Below, piece after piece: positions 43,913-52,510 of a stretch of DNA of 64,000 bases. The position numbers and the translations under genes were made by a program. Under the pieces are notes generated by a model. The model ran no database searches, was not told where the DNA came from, and saw nothing but the letters and a program-made list of their open reading frames with translations. Origin of the DNA: Bradyrhizobium sp. LTSP849 (GTDB taxonomy: Bacteria; Pseudomonadota; Alphaproteobacteria; Rhizobiales; Xanthobacteraceae); assembly GCF_000938255.1 (NCBI RefSeq), contig NZ_JYMR01000056.1:124001-188000 (forward strand), given 5' to 3'. Numbering within the stretch: position 1 is the first letter of the stretch; every line of letters begins with the position of its first letter.

Positions 43913-44488
43913 TCAGCCGAAGCTCACATCGGCGCTGTTCTTGATGGCGGCGAAGCGGCCGAGGCAGCGCAGGGCGCTGTCGTGCTCGTCGGTGGTTCCG
44001 CCGGCGCAGCAGTCTTCCAGCACCGTGCAGGCATAGTCGCGGTCGTGGGCCTCGCGCGCGCCGGTGTGCACCACGCCGTTGGTGGAGACGCCGGAGAGAA
44101 ACAAGTCGGTCACGCCGTGGGCGCGCAGGATCGGCTCCAGCGACGTGCCGTAGAACGGGCTGACCCGGTGCTTGACGATGTCGAATTCGCCGGCTTCCGG
44201 CGTGAGGTCGGGATGCACTTCCGTGCCCCAGCTGCCGAGCTTGAACATCCCGGCGCCGCGGGCGCGAGAAAAGATCGGCGAATTGGGCGGGCATTCCCGG
44301 TAGTCGGGCGAAAATCCGACGCGGACATAGCCGATCAGCACGCCGGCCGCGCGCGCTTTCGCGATCACCGCCTTGGTGCGGCCGAGCACGTCACGCTCCT
44401 TCATCAAGGGAACGTAGCTTTTTGCTCCACCTCCGTTCTCGTGGACGAGGTCGTTCAGCATGTCCATGACGAGCAGCATCGGCTTCAT
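43913..44488 (-). CDS. isochorismatase/cysteine-hydrolase family protein lacking the catalytic Cys
   Basis: 191 residues. Asp9 (LLVMDMLNDL) and Lys106 (DIVKHRVS) of the triad are present. The third block reads GVSTNGVVHTGA where amidase members have TN-x-C-V, so the nucleophile is Val139. Members without Cys include the vinyl-ether hydrolases of the isochorismatase branch, so hydrolysis of a C-N bond by the nicotinamidase mechanism is unlikely. It follows the GntR gene with a 4-base overlap and is probably co-regulated with it. Confidence 0.85.
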   Translation of the reverse strand: MKPMLLVMDMLNDLVHENGGGAKSYVPLMKERDVLGRTKAVIAKARAAGVLIGYVRVGFSPDYRECPPNSPIFSRARGAGMFKLGSWGTEVHPDLTPEAGEFDIVKHRVSPFYGTSLEPILRAHGVTDLFLSGVSTNGVVHTGAREAHDRDYACTVLEDCCAGGTTDEHDSALRCLGRFAAIKNSADVSFG

Positions 44489-45171
44489 AGCGTCTCTTTC
44501 TCAGAGCTCTTCGACTTGACGGGAGGCTCGGACCTGGTTGCCGGCATGCTGTTGCGAAGCTCGGTCCAGCCGGTCTCGATGTGCTGCCGCATCGTCAGCA
44601 TCGCGCCTGCGGCGTCGCCCTCGATCACGCTCTTCAGGAGCTCGTTGTGCTCCTTGGCGGCGCGCACCGCCCGGCCGCCGATGCGGTTGATGACGTCGAA
44701 CGGATATTGCGCCCACAGCACCTGCACGAAATGTAACGTTTTCGGCAGCCGCGCGAAATCGTACATGCGCCGGTGGAAGCGATAGTTGATGCCGCGCGCC
44801 GCCGTGCTGTCGTTGGCGAGCGCCGCGTCCTCGAACTGGCGCGCCAGCTGGCGCAGCTCCGCGATCTCCTCCGCGGTGATGTTACGCACGGCGCTTTCGA
44901 CCAGCTGGGTCTCAAGCGTGATCCGCAGCTTCAGGATCTCGGTGGACGCCTCGACGTCGAACGGCGCCACGGTCGCGCCGCGATAGGAGTCGCTTGCGAG
45001 ATATCCCTCGGCCTCAAGCAGCTTCAGCGCCTCGCGAACCGGCGTGATGCTGATCTTGAGTTCCTGCGCGATCTCGGTCTGCTTCAGCCGGGCGCCGCGC
45101 GGCAGTCGCCCCGAGATGATGCCCTCGCGGAGATAGTCAGCGACCTGCTCCTCTTTCGTCCGATATTCCAT
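44485..45171 (-). CDS. GntR family transcriptional regulator, FCD (FadR) subfamily
   Basis: 228 residues from ATG 45171. The winged HTH spans about 5-70 (LKQTEIAQELKISITPVREA) and an all-helical FCD ligand domain about 80-210, with FHRRMYDFARLPKTL near its metal/ligand centre. FCD regulators sense organic acids. Its gene is divergent from the CitE-like lyase gene; the 112-base gap holds a 23-base near-palindrome, with matching cores before the SucCD-like operon and before the Liv-type operon, so it likely controls all three. Confidence 0.93.
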   Translation of the reverse strand: MEYRTKEEQVADYLREGIISGRLPRGARLKQTEIAQELKISITPVREALKLLEAEGYLASDSYRGATVAPFDVEASTEILKLRITLETQLVESAVRNITAEEIAELRQLARQFEDAALANDSTAARGINYRFHRRMYDFARLPKTLHFVQVLWAQYPFDVINRIGGRAVRAAKEHNELLKSVIEGDAAGAMLTMRQHIETGWTELRNSMPATRSEPPVKSKSSEKETL

Positions 45172-45247
45172 TGAATGCCGCCGCCCGTGACCGATTTGCC
45201 CCGCGACTACCATAGACGCGCCCTATGGAGGAGAGTAGAAGTACAAA

Positions 45248-45270
45248 CGATAATGCATTATGCATAATCG
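45248..45270. promoter_or_regulatory. GntR operator between gntR and the lyase gene
   Basis: A 23-base near-perfect palindrome with arms CGATAATGCAT / ATGCATAATCG around a central T; apart from the central base only one symmetric base pair deviates. Its core TGCATTATGCA (45254-45264) recurs at 34539-34549 and, inverted, at 46094-46104. It is 13 bases from the lyase start codon and 77 from gntR, so it can control both. Confidence 0.75.
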
Positions 45271-45283
45271 AGGTTGATGCCGG

Positions 45284-46081
45284 ATGTCCAGCTCTTTGTC
45301 CCGCTCCTTCCTGTTCGTCCCTGCCAACCGCCCCGAGCGTTTCGACAAGGCGGCAGCCTCAGGCGCCCACCAGGTCATTCTCGACCTCGAAGATGCGGTG
45401 GCACCGGCCGAGAAGGAAGTCGCGCGCGGCTTCGTCGCGCAATGGAGCGGGCGGGCCGACGCGGTCGTGCGCGTGAACGGCGCAGACAGCACTTTTTTTG
45501 CCGCCGACATGGAGATGATGCGCCGCGCCGGCGTGGCCAAGCTGATGCTGCCAAAAGCAGAGCCGGCCTCGATCGAGCGTCTTGCGGCATCGCTGGACGG
45601 ACCGCGCCATGTCATCGCGCTGATCGAAACAGTCAGGGGTTACGCGGAGCTCAGGCGCATAGGTGCGAGCGGGCTGGTTTCGCAGCTCGCGTTCGGCAAC
45701 CTCGATTTCGGCATCGATTCCGGCGTGACCGAGACAACGCAGGAGCTCGACCCTGTCAGGCTGCAAATCGCCCTGGAGTCGCGGCTGGCCGGATTGCCGC
45801 CTCCGATCGACGGCGTGACCACGTCGTGGACGGATCCTGCGGCCTTCGGCGCGGCGGTCGGTCGAGCCAAGGCGCTCGGTTTCGGCGCCAAGCTTTGCAT
45901 CCATCCGGCCCAGGTCAAGCCGGTCAACGATGCCTTCCTGCCGACCGCCGATGAGGTCGCCTGGGCCCGCCGTGTGATGGAGGCTGCGGACGGCGCGCGC
46001 GGCGGGGCGGTGGCGCTCGACGGCAAGATGATCGATGCACCCGTCATCCGGCGCGCCGAGCTGATCCTCTCAAGCGCGTAG
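45284..46081 (+). CDS. CitE-like lyase (malyl-CoA / citramalyl-CoA lyase family)
   Basis: 265 residues. SFLFVPANRPERFDKA opens the TIM barrel; LDLEDAV (33-39), VVRVNG, ALIETVRGY and FGNLDFGID are the metal- and CoA-binding blocks of the HpcH/HpaI-CitE family, with catalytic Glu and Asp present. Short stand-alone CitE-like proteins cleave malyl-CoA, methylmalyl-CoA or citramalyl-CoA to acetyl- or propionyl-CoA plus glyoxylate or pyruvate. No citrate lyase alpha or gamma genes are nearby, so it is not part of citrate lyase. It probably completes the route encoded at 34554-41149. Confidence 0.9.
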   Translation: MSSSLSRSFLFVPANRPERFDKAAASGAHQVILDLEDAVAPAEKEVARGFVAQWSGRADAVVRVNGADSTFFAADMEMMRRAGVAKLMLPKAEPASIERLAASLDGPRHVIALIETVRGYAELRRIGASGLVSQLAFGNLDFGIDSGVTETTQELDPVRLQIALESRLAGLPPPIDGVTTSWTDPAAFGAAVGRAKALGFGAKLCIHPAQVKPVNDAFLPTADEVAWARRVMEAADGARGGAVALDGKMIDAPVIRRAELILSSA

Positions 46082-46092
46082 GTTTCGATATA

Positions 46093-46140
46093 ATGCATAA
46101 TGCATTTTCTCTTGACCCTGTAAGTTCGTCCCTCTAAAGA
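46093..46140 (+). promoter_or_regulatory. GntR operator and promoter of the Liv-type operon
   Basis: ATGCATAATGCAT (46093-46105) holds the inverted form of the operator core. A promoter follows: TTGACC (46112-46117), 17 bases, TAAAGA (46135-46140). The operator ends 6 bases before the -35, a different position from that at 34539, so the regulator may act differently here. Confidence 0.65.
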
Positions 46141-46173
46141 TCAATGGATAAGAACAGATATCGGGGAGGGCCC

Positions 46174-47379
46174 ATGAAGAGGCGTGACTTTCTCAGGCTG
46201 TCGGGCGCTGCCGCATTGGCATCGGCTTATCCCGGCACGTCGGTCCTCGCCGATGAGATCGGCGTCGATGTTGCCGCCAAGACCATTACCATCGGCGGCT
46301 TCACCCCCGTCACGGGACCCGTCCCGTTCTATGCCATCCTGACCCACGCGGCCGACGCCTATTTCAAGAGCGTCAACGAGGCCGGCGGCATCAAGGGCTG
46401 GAAGATCAACTATGTGACGCTCGACGACGGCTATGATCCCGCGCGCAGCGTTGCCGCGGTCCGGCGCCTCGTCGAGGACAACCACATCTTCGCGCTCGTC
46501 GCCGCGGTGGGGACGGCAACCAACGTCGCCGTCATTCCCTTTGCGAAGGAAAGCGGCCTTGCGATGATCGGGCCGATCGGTGGCGCCAGTGCCTTCTTCG
46601 CCGAGCCCAATATTTTTCCGCTGCTGCCCGACTACGGCTGGTCGGCCGCCTCGAATGCCGAGTTTGCCGTCAACGACCTGAAGCTGAAGAAGATCGCGCT
46701 GCTATGGGAGAATGACGAGCTCGGCCGCTCGGCCAAGCGCGGCTTCGATCTCTTCATGGAGGCGAACAAGCTCACGGCGGCCGAGTCGGTTCCGTTCGAG
46801 GTGAAGACCACGGACTTCACGCCGCATATCCGCCGTGTCGCCAATTCGGAAGCGCAGGCGGCGATCCTGTTCGGCTCCAATGCCAATCTCGCGGCCGCGC
46901 TGAAGGCGGCCGACCGCCAGGGCGTCAAGCTGACCTGGTTTGCGCCCTTCTTCACCGCCGATCCCGCGACCTACAAGCTGACCGGCGATCTCCTGAACGG
47001 CGTCTACTTCTCGTCGTGGCTGCTTCCGGTCGACAGCGCCGAGCCCGAGATCAAGGCCTATCGTGAAGCCGTCACGAAATACTATCCGAGCGATCCGGTC
47101 GGCGTGTTCGGCCTCAACGGCTGGAGCAATGCCGCGCTGTTCGGCAGCATTTTCGGCGCGCTGATCGACAGCGGCAAGCCGATCACGCGGGCCAATCTGG
47201 TCGAGGCCGGCAACACGCTGAGCAATGCCTCGGTCGGCGGCGCGCGCAAGGTGACCTTCACCGGCTCCGATCATCGCGGCACGCGGCAGGAAGCGATCCT
47301 GCAAGCGCAGGGCTCCTTCGTCATGGTGCGTGACTTCAAGCCCTATCCGGCCGTGGCCTTCGACGCCAAGCCGGCTTGA
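46174..47379 (+). CDS. livK: HAAT-type ABC transporter substrate-binding protein (LivK-like)
   Basis: 401 residues from ATG 46174, decided by GGGGAGGG 3 bases upstream and the Tat signal that starts there (KRRDFLRLSGAAALA, cleavage after VLA at 26). ITIGGFTPVTGPVPFY and the AVGTATNVAVIPFAKESG segment show the periplasmic type I amino-acid-binding fold. It is the first gene of a complete HAAT importer split by two dehydrogenase genes. The ligand may be a carboxylic acid rather than an amino acid given the neighbours. Confidence 0.92.
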   Translation: MKRRDFLRLSGAAALASAYPGTSVLADEIGVDVAAKTITIGGFTPVTGPVPFYAILTHAADAYFKSVNEAGGIKGWKINYVTLDDGYDPARSVAAVRRLVEDNHIFALVAAVGTATNVAVIPFAKESGLAMIGPIGGASAFFAEPNIFPLLPDYGWSAASNAEFAVNDLKLKKIALLWENDELGRSAKRGFDLFMEANKLTAAESVPFEVKTTDFTPHIRRVANSEAQAAILFGSNANLAAALKAADRQGVKLTWFAPFFTADPATYKLTGDLLNGVYFSSWLLPVDSAEPEIKAYREAVTKYYPSDPVGVFGLNGWSNAALFGSIFGALIDSGKPITRANLVEAGNTLSNASVGGARKVTFTGSDHRGTRQEAILQAQGSFVMVRDFKPYPAVAFDAKPA

Positions 47380-47461
47380 GCCGAACTTTTCAGCGGGTAG
47401 CCGCAAGACGCGGTCGCCCGCTGCTCGTGTTAACTACGAAGAAAAACAAGGAAAATACGAC

Positions 47462-48211
47462 ATGGCTGGATCGCCCTTGAGCGGGCCCTCGCGTCTCGAC
47501 GGACAAACTGCCCTCATCACTGGAGCTGCCGGCGGTATCGGCCGCGCCGTGGTTGCGGTTTTCTGCGCAGCCGGCGCCGACGTCATTGCCACCGACATCG
47601 TCGCCGATGGCGGCAAGTTTCCCGAAAAAGCAAGCTATCGTCGCTGCGACGTGACGGATCGCGTGGCCACCGAGAAGCTGATTGACGAGGAGCTGAAGGC
47701 GCGCGGCAACATCGACATTCTCGTGCTCTGTGCCGGCAACATTGCCAATACGCCGCTGTCGCAGTCGACCGACGAAGAGTGGGAGAGGATCCTCGCCGTC
47801 AATCTGATGGGCACGGTCAATCCCGTCCGCAAGCTCTATCCCGTTATGGCCGAGCGTGGCTTCGGCAAGATCGTGGCGCTCGGCTCGATCGCGGCCAAGA
47901 TCGGTGGCGTCGCTTCGGGGCCGGCCTATGTCGCGGCGAAATCGGCCGTGCACGGCCTGATGAAATGGGTCGCCAAGAACGGTGCCGGCAAGGGCGTCTA
48001 TGCCAACATCATTGCGCCCGGTCCGGTCGAGACCCCGATGTGGGCGACGGTCACTGACCGCGCCGCGCCGTCGCCGAATGGCAACGTGCCTCTGGGAAGG
48101 TTCGGCCAGCCCGAGGATATCGCACAGAGCATTCTCTTCCTCTGCTCGCCGGCGTCGAACTGGATCACCGGAACGGTGCTCGACGTCAACGGCGGCATGT
48201 TGATGGACTGA
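47462..48211 (+). CDS. SDR family oxidoreductase
   Basis: 249 residues. TGAAGGIG (20-27) binds NAD(P), CAGN replaces the usual NNAG, and the catalytic Ser and YVAAK motif are present (GSIAAK ... SGPAYVAAK). The C-terminal WITGTVLDVNGGMLMD is the FabG-like end. It sits between the binding protein and the beta-hydroxyacid dehydrogenase gene, 4 bases from the latter. It probably oxidises a hydroxy acid that the locus degrades. Confidence 0.92.
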   Translation: MAGSPLSGPSRLDGQTALITGAAGGIGRAVVAVFCAAGADVIATDIVADGGKFPEKASYRRCDVTDRVATEKLIDEELKARGNIDILVLCAGNIANTPLSQSTDEEWERILAVNLMGTVNPVRKLYPVMAERGFGKIVALGSIAAKIGGVASGPAYVAAKSAVHGLMKWVAKNGAGKGVYANIIAPGPVETPMWATVTDRAAPSPNGNVPLGRFGQPEDIAQSILFLCSPASNWITGTVLDVNGGMLMD

Positions 48212-48215
48212 CGCC

Positions 48216-49121
48216 ATGAGCACAGCAGAAACCATCGGCTTCATCGGGCTTGGCGTCATGGGCGGTCCGATGTGCCGCAACATGGCGAAGAAACATCCCG
48301 GTCGCGTGCTGATGCTCGACCGCGATGCGGCCGCGCTCGCGGCGCTCTCCGACACCAAGGCGGAAGCGGCAACGTCACTTGAGGCGCTCGCCGCACAGGC
48401 CCAGGTCATCTTCCTGTCGCTGCCCGGTGGTCCGCAGGTCGAAGCGGTCTCGGCTGCGATTGCACAGGCTGCACGGTCGGGGACGACGATCGTCGATCTC
48501 AGTACCACGCCCGTTGCCTTGGCGCGTAGCGTGGCGGATCGCCTGAGGGCCAAAGGCCTCGACTTCGCCGATGCGCCGGTGGCGCGCACGCGCGAAGCGG
48601 CGCAACGCGGCGAGCTCAGCATCATGGTCGGCGCCGAGGCGGCCGTGTTCGCGCGGGTCAAGCCGCTGCTCCACTACATTGGCTCCGACGTAACCCATTG
48701 CGGCGAGGTCGGCTGCGGCCAGGTCGTCAAGCTGGTCAACAATGCGCTAGTGTTCGAGCACACGCTGGCGCTTGCCGAGATGATGGTGATCGGCGAACGC
48801 GCGGGCGTGAAGCCGGAGACGTTGCTGAGCGCGGTGTCGAAAGGGTCTGGCGACAGCTTCGTGCTGCGCAATCACGGCACCAAGGCGATGCTGCCGCGAA
48901 ATTTTCCGGAAAAGGCCTTTCCGCCGGAATACGTGCTGAAGGACCTCGACTATGTGCTCCAGCTCGCCGCAGACACCGGCGTCCGTCCGGCCCTCGCCGA
49001 GCTCGCGCGCCGTTACTATGACGCCGCATGCCGGCAGGGGCTCTCGGGGCGCTACTTCCCCGGCGTGATCGAGTTCATCGAGAAGGGCGGGGCTCCCGAC
49101 GATGGGCAGGCAAAGGTGTGA
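48216..49121 (+). CDS. beta-hydroxyacid dehydrogenase (3-hydroxyisobutyrate dehydrogenase family)
   Basis: 301 residues. GFIGLGVMGGPMCRNM is the NAD(P) and family signature, and the catalytic Lys is Lys172 in GQVVKLVNNAL. The substrate-binding motif DAPVARTREAAQRGEL has Arg where many family members have S-G-G, so the bound acid may differ from 3-hydroxyisobutyrate. The gene overlaps the permease start by 4 bases (GTGA). Confidence 0.92.
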   Translation: MSTAETIGFIGLGVMGGPMCRNMAKKHPGRVLMLDRDAAALAALSDTKAEAATSLEALAAQAQVIFLSLPGGPQVEAVSAAIAQAARSGTTIVDLSTTPVALARSVADRLRAKGLDFADAPVARTREAAQRGELSIMVGAEAAVFARVKPLLHYIGSDVTHCGEVGCGQVVKLVNNALVFEHTLALAEMMVIGERAGVKPETLLSAVSKGSGDSFVLRNHGTKAMLPRNFPEKAFPPEYVLKDLDYVLQLAADTGVRPALAELARRYYDAACRQGLSGRYFPGVIEFIEKGGAPDDGQAKV

Positions 49122-50014
49122 GCGTGGCGGGAATTTTCAGGGACATCCTGCCGCTGCTGTGGTCCGGCATCATCTCCGGCTGTCTCTACGGCGTCGGCGC
49201 GCTCGGTCTCGTCATGGTGTTCAAGAGCTCGCGCGTCGTGAATTTCTCGCACGGCAATCTCGCATGTCTCGGCGCCTTCGTGGTTTATGGCTTGTCCAGC
49301 GGCAGTCTGCTGAGCCTGTCCTGGGGCAGCGCGGTTGCACTGGCGCTCGGGATTGCCTGCGCGGTTGCGGTCGCAAGCTATGCCCTGATCGCGCCGATCG
49401 TGTTCAAGTCCGATCTGGCCTCCACGATCGCGACGCTCGGTGTCGGGCTGATCCTGCAAGGCGCCGTTCAGCTCATCTTCGGCGCCGACATCGTCAATCT
49501 CGACCTGCCGGTGCCACGCTTCAATTTCAGCCTGGGCGCGATCCGCATCTCCTCCTACGATCTCGCCGTCCTTGTCGTCACGCTCGCGATCGTCGGCGGC
49601 CTGTACGTGATCATCGAGCGCACCAAGCTCGGTGTCGCGTTCCGCGCGGTGTCGACCAATCCGTTCGCCTGCGAAGTCTGTGGGCTCAACCTGCGCTCGG
49701 TTCATCTGTTCTCCTGGCTTGCGGGCGCCGTCCTCGGTCTCGTCGCGGCATTGCTGATCGTCCCGACGACGTTCCTGAGCTCGACGACGGTGCCGTCCTT
49801 TATGTTGCAGGCCTTCACCGCCGCCGTGGTCGGTGGCTTCTCCAGCCTGCCGGGTGCGGCCGTCGGCGGCATCCTAGTCGGCATCGCCATGAACATGTTC
49901 TCGTTCTACGTCTCGCCGGAGTTCATGAATACGTTCCTGCTCGGCGTGATCCTGCTGACGCTGAACTTCTTCCCCAACGGGCTTTTGGAGAGGGCGATCG
50001 GTGGCCGTGTCTGA
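49118..50014 (+). CDS. livH: HAAT-type ABC transporter permease (LivH-like)
   Basis: 298 residues. I take GTG 49118, which overlaps the dehydrogenase stop; GTG 49124 is an alternative and the longer open frame is unlikely. About eight membrane segments are visible, with FKSSRVVNFSHGNLACLGAF near the N-terminus, the LivH hallmark. It pairs with the LivM-like protein. Confidence 0.92.
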   Translation: MSVAGIFRDILPLLWSGIISGCLYGVGALGLVMVFKSSRVVNFSHGNLACLGAFVVYGLSSGSLLSLSWGSAVALALGIACAVAVASYALIAPIVFKSDLASTIATLGVGLILQGAVQLIFGADIVNLDLPVPRFNFSLGAIRISSYDLAVLVVTLAIVGGLYVIIERTKLGVAFRAVSTNPFACEVCGLNLRSVHLFSWLAGAVLGLVAALLIVPTTFLSSTTVPSFMLQAFTAAVVGGFSSLPGAAVGGILVGIAMNMFSFYVSPEFMNTFLLGVILLTLNFFPNGLLERAIGGRV

Positions 50015-50981
50015 CCTCGCGCACGTCTCCAAGGCCGGAGTTCCGGCCCGCGCTGGTCACGTCGATTTGGCGCGCCTGTCTGTGCTGGCCTTGGTCGCGG
50101 CCCTGTTGCTGCTGCCGCTCCTTGCCGGCGGCTTCCTGCTCTACAGCCTGTCGCTGTGCTTTGCGAACGCGCTTGCCGTTCTCTCCGTAAGCATGCTCGT
50201 GCGCTATGGCGGCGAGGTGTCGATCGGGCACAGCTTCTTCGTGGCGCTCGGGGCCTATACGGTCGCGATCGTCGAGCACCGGCTGGGTATCTCGATCGCC
50301 GTGAGCCTGCCGCTGGCGGCATTGCTCGGCGCCGGCGCCGGTTTCGTCTTCGCATTTCCGTCGCGACGGTTGTCTGGAATCTATCTGGCGGTGGCGACTA
50401 TGGCGCTCGCACTGGCGCTGCCGGAAGTCCTGATCGGCTTCGAGAAGTTCACCGGTGGCTTCGAAGGCCTCTATATCGCGCAGGACCTGATCCCCGGCGT
50501 CTCGAAGGCGTTGCAGCACTACTACATCGCGCTCGCCGTGCTGGTGGCAGTCAGCTTGGCGCTGGCGCATTTTCGCAAATCGGCGCAAGGGCTGGCGTTG
50601 CTGATGGCGCAGGCGCAGCCGCGTGCGGCCGAAGCCATGGGGATCACAAGAAGCTGGGCGCGCGTCTCCATCTTCACGCTGAGCGCGGCGCTCGCCTCGC
50701 TCGCTGGCGCCTTGACGGGTTTTGCGTCCTCGACGGTCTCGCCCAACAGCTTCACCTTTTTCAGCGGCGTCTTCCTGCTCGTCGGATCGGTCGTCAGCCT
50801 CAACGGGCTGTCGCTGTCGGCCGCACTCGTCGGCGGCGCCTTCATCACGCTGGTGCCGACCTATCTCGCGAAGGCCGGCGACTGGGTTCCGGTCCTCTAT
50901 GGCGTGGCACTCGTCGTGGTGACGCTGGTGGCGAATGCCGGCGATCTGCGCCGCTTCCTGCCGCGCGGGAGAGCGCGATGA
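50001..50981 (+). CDS. livM: HAAT-type ABC transporter permease (LivM-like)
   Basis: 326 residues from GTG 50001, overlapping livH by 14 bases. The GGEVSIGHSFFVALGAY segment is the LivM hallmark. About ten hydrophobic segments. Together with LivH it forms the channel. Confidence 0.92.
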   Translation: MAVSDLAHVSKAGVPARAGHVDLARLSVLALVAALLLLPLLAGGFLLYSLSLCFANALAVLSVSMLVRYGGEVSIGHSFFVALGAYTVAIVEHRLGISIAVSLPLAALLGAGAGFVFAFPSRRLSGIYLAVATMALALALPEVLIGFEKFTGGFEGLYIAQDLIPGVSKALQHYYIALAVLVAVSLALAHFRKSAQGLALLMAQAQPRAAEAMGITRSWARVSIFTLSAALASLAGALTGFASSTVSPNSFTFFSGVFLLVGSVVSLNGLSLSAALVGGAFITLVPTYLAKAGDWVPVLYGVALVVVTLVANAGDLRRFLPRGRAR

Positions 50982-51763
50982 CGGACGTCGTCTCCAGCGA
51001 CGGATTGGTCGCGGAAGGCATCTCGCTTGCCTTCGGCGGGCTCCAGGTGCTCAGCGACGTCTCGATGATTCTGCGGCCCGGCGTGATTACCGGGCTGATC
51101 GGACCGAACGGGGCGGGCAAGACCAGCCTGTTCAACTGCCTGAGCGGGCTTTACCACGGCCAGCGCGGCCACAGCAGCTTCGCTGGCGCGTCGTTGAAGG
51201 GGCTCGGCCCGGCGCAGCGGGCTGCATGCGGCATCACCCGCAGCTTCCAGAATCTGGCGATGTGTCCCGACCTGTCGCTGCTCGAAAATGTCCTCGTCGG
51301 CCTCACCTTGAAGCGGCGGTCGGGCTGGTTCAGCGCCTTCGTGCCGACACCGTCGCAACGGCTCGACCAGCAGGAGGCCGAGCGCCGCGCCATGGCGGCA
51401 CTGAACGAGCTTGGCATCGCATCTGCGGCGCATGACAAGCCGTCGGACCTGCCGCCGGGAACGTTGCGCCTCGCCGAAATCGCGCGCGCCATCGCCAGCG
51501 AGCCCAAAGCGATCCTGCTGGATGAGCCGGCCGCCGGGCTGAATGCGGTCGAGACGCGCGACCTCACGCGCGCCCTGAAGCGCCTGATGCGCCCCGACCT
51601 CGTGCTCCTCGTCGTCGAGCACGACATGGACCTGATCATGGAACTCTGCGAGCAGATCTATGTGCTGAACTTCGGCAAGATGATTGCGAGCGGGACGCCC
51701 GCCGAAATTCGCGCGCATCCGGACGTGATCCGCGTCTATCTCGGAGACGATTCCGATGACTGA
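50978..51763 (+). CDS. livG: HAAT-type ABC transporter ATP-binding protein (LivG-like)
   Basis: 261 residues from ATG 50978 (4-base overlap). Walker A GPNGAGKT is at 42-49, Walker B is ILLDEPAAGLN, and the VVEHDMDLIM H-loop is normal. The signature reads LPPGTLRLAEIARA instead of LSGGQ; this variant is seen in some LivG proteins. Confidence 0.93.
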   Translation: MTDVVSSDGLVAEGISLAFGGLQVLSDVSMILRPGVITGLIGPNGAGKTSLFNCLSGLYHGQRGHSSFAGASLKGLGPAQRAACGITRSFQNLAMCPDLSLLENVLVGLTLKRRSGWFSAFVPTPSQRLDQQEAERRAMAALNELGIASAAHDKPSDLPPGTLRLAEIARAIASEPKAILLDEPAAGLNAVETRDLTRALKRLMRPDLVLLVVEHDMDLIMELCEQIYVLNFGKMIASGTPAEIRAHPDVIRVYLGDDSDD

Positions 51764-52493
51764 GCTGTTTTCCGTGCGCGGACTCTCGGTCAGCTACGGT
51801 GCGGCGCGCGTCGTCGAGAACATTGATCTTGCCGTTCCAGAGAAGGGCGTGGTGGCGCTGCTCGGCGCCAACGGCGCGGGCAAATCGTCGGTGCTCAAGG
51901 CCATCGCAGGCCTGGTGCCGGCACACGGCGAGATGCGCTTTGCCGGCGAGGATATCGGCGCGCTCGCGGCGCGGCAGCGCGTCCGGCGCGGCATCGTCTA
52001 TGTTCCCGAGGGCCGCCAGATCGTCGGCTCGCTGACGGTCGCCGAAAATCTCCTGCTTGGCGGCTTCTTTCTCGATGCGCGCATGCAGCGGCAGCGGCGT
52101 GATCTCATGCTGGACTTGTTCCCGGAGATCGCCAACCGCCTGAAGTCGCCAGCCTGGATGCTGAGCGGCGGCGAGCAGCAGATGCTCGCGATCGGGCGCG
52201 GCCTGATGAGCGCGCCGCGGCTGCTTCTGCTCGACGAGCCCTCGCTGGGACTGGCGCCGCTGCTGATCCGGCGGGTATTCGAGCGGCTGGTGGCGATCAA
52301 GCAAGACACCGGGCTTGCCATCATGCTGGTCGAGCAGAATTTCCGCATGACGATGAAGGTGGCCGACGAGCTCTATTTCGTCCGCAATGGCGCCATCGTG
52401 GGCCATCGCAGTGCGGCAGACCTCGCCACGGCGGCGAGCCGGGCTGAGGTGGTGGAAGCCTATCTGGGTGCCGGTCAGCCGACGCCGGCATAA
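51756..52493 (+). CDS. livF: HAAT-type ABC transporter ATP-binding protein (LivF-like)
   Basis: 245 residues. Walker A GANGAGKSS is at 37-45, signature LSGGEQQML, Walker B LLLDEPSLGL, and YVPEGRQIVGSLTV is the LivF hallmark. It overlaps livG by 8 bases. It completes the importer. Confidence 0.94.
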   Translation: MTELFSVRGLSVSYGAARVVENIDLAVPEKGVVALLGANGAGKSSVLKAIAGLVPAHGEMRFAGEDIGALAARQRVRRGIVYVPEGRQIVGSLTVAENLLLGGFFLDARMQRQRRDLMLDLFPEIANRLKSPAWMLSGGEQQMLAIGRGLMSAPRLLLLDEPSLGLAPLLIRRVFERLVAIKQDTGLAIMLVEQNFRMTMKVADELYFVRNGAIVGHRSAADLATAASRAEVVEAYLGAGQPTPA

Positions 52494-52510
52494 GGACATG
52501 GAGTGACGAG

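Noticed and set aside
45284..46081. CitE-like gene as part of citrate lyase
   Set aside because: No citD, citF or citX genes around it, and CoA transferases and hydratases are linked instead, so malyl/citramalyl-CoA lyase is preferred.
51430..51490. LivG-like ATPase with LPPGT in place of LSGGQ, first taken as a broken ATPase
   Set aside because: Walker A, Walker B and H-loop are intact and similar signature variants occur in HAAT-type LivG proteins, so it is a subgroup trait rather than a defect.
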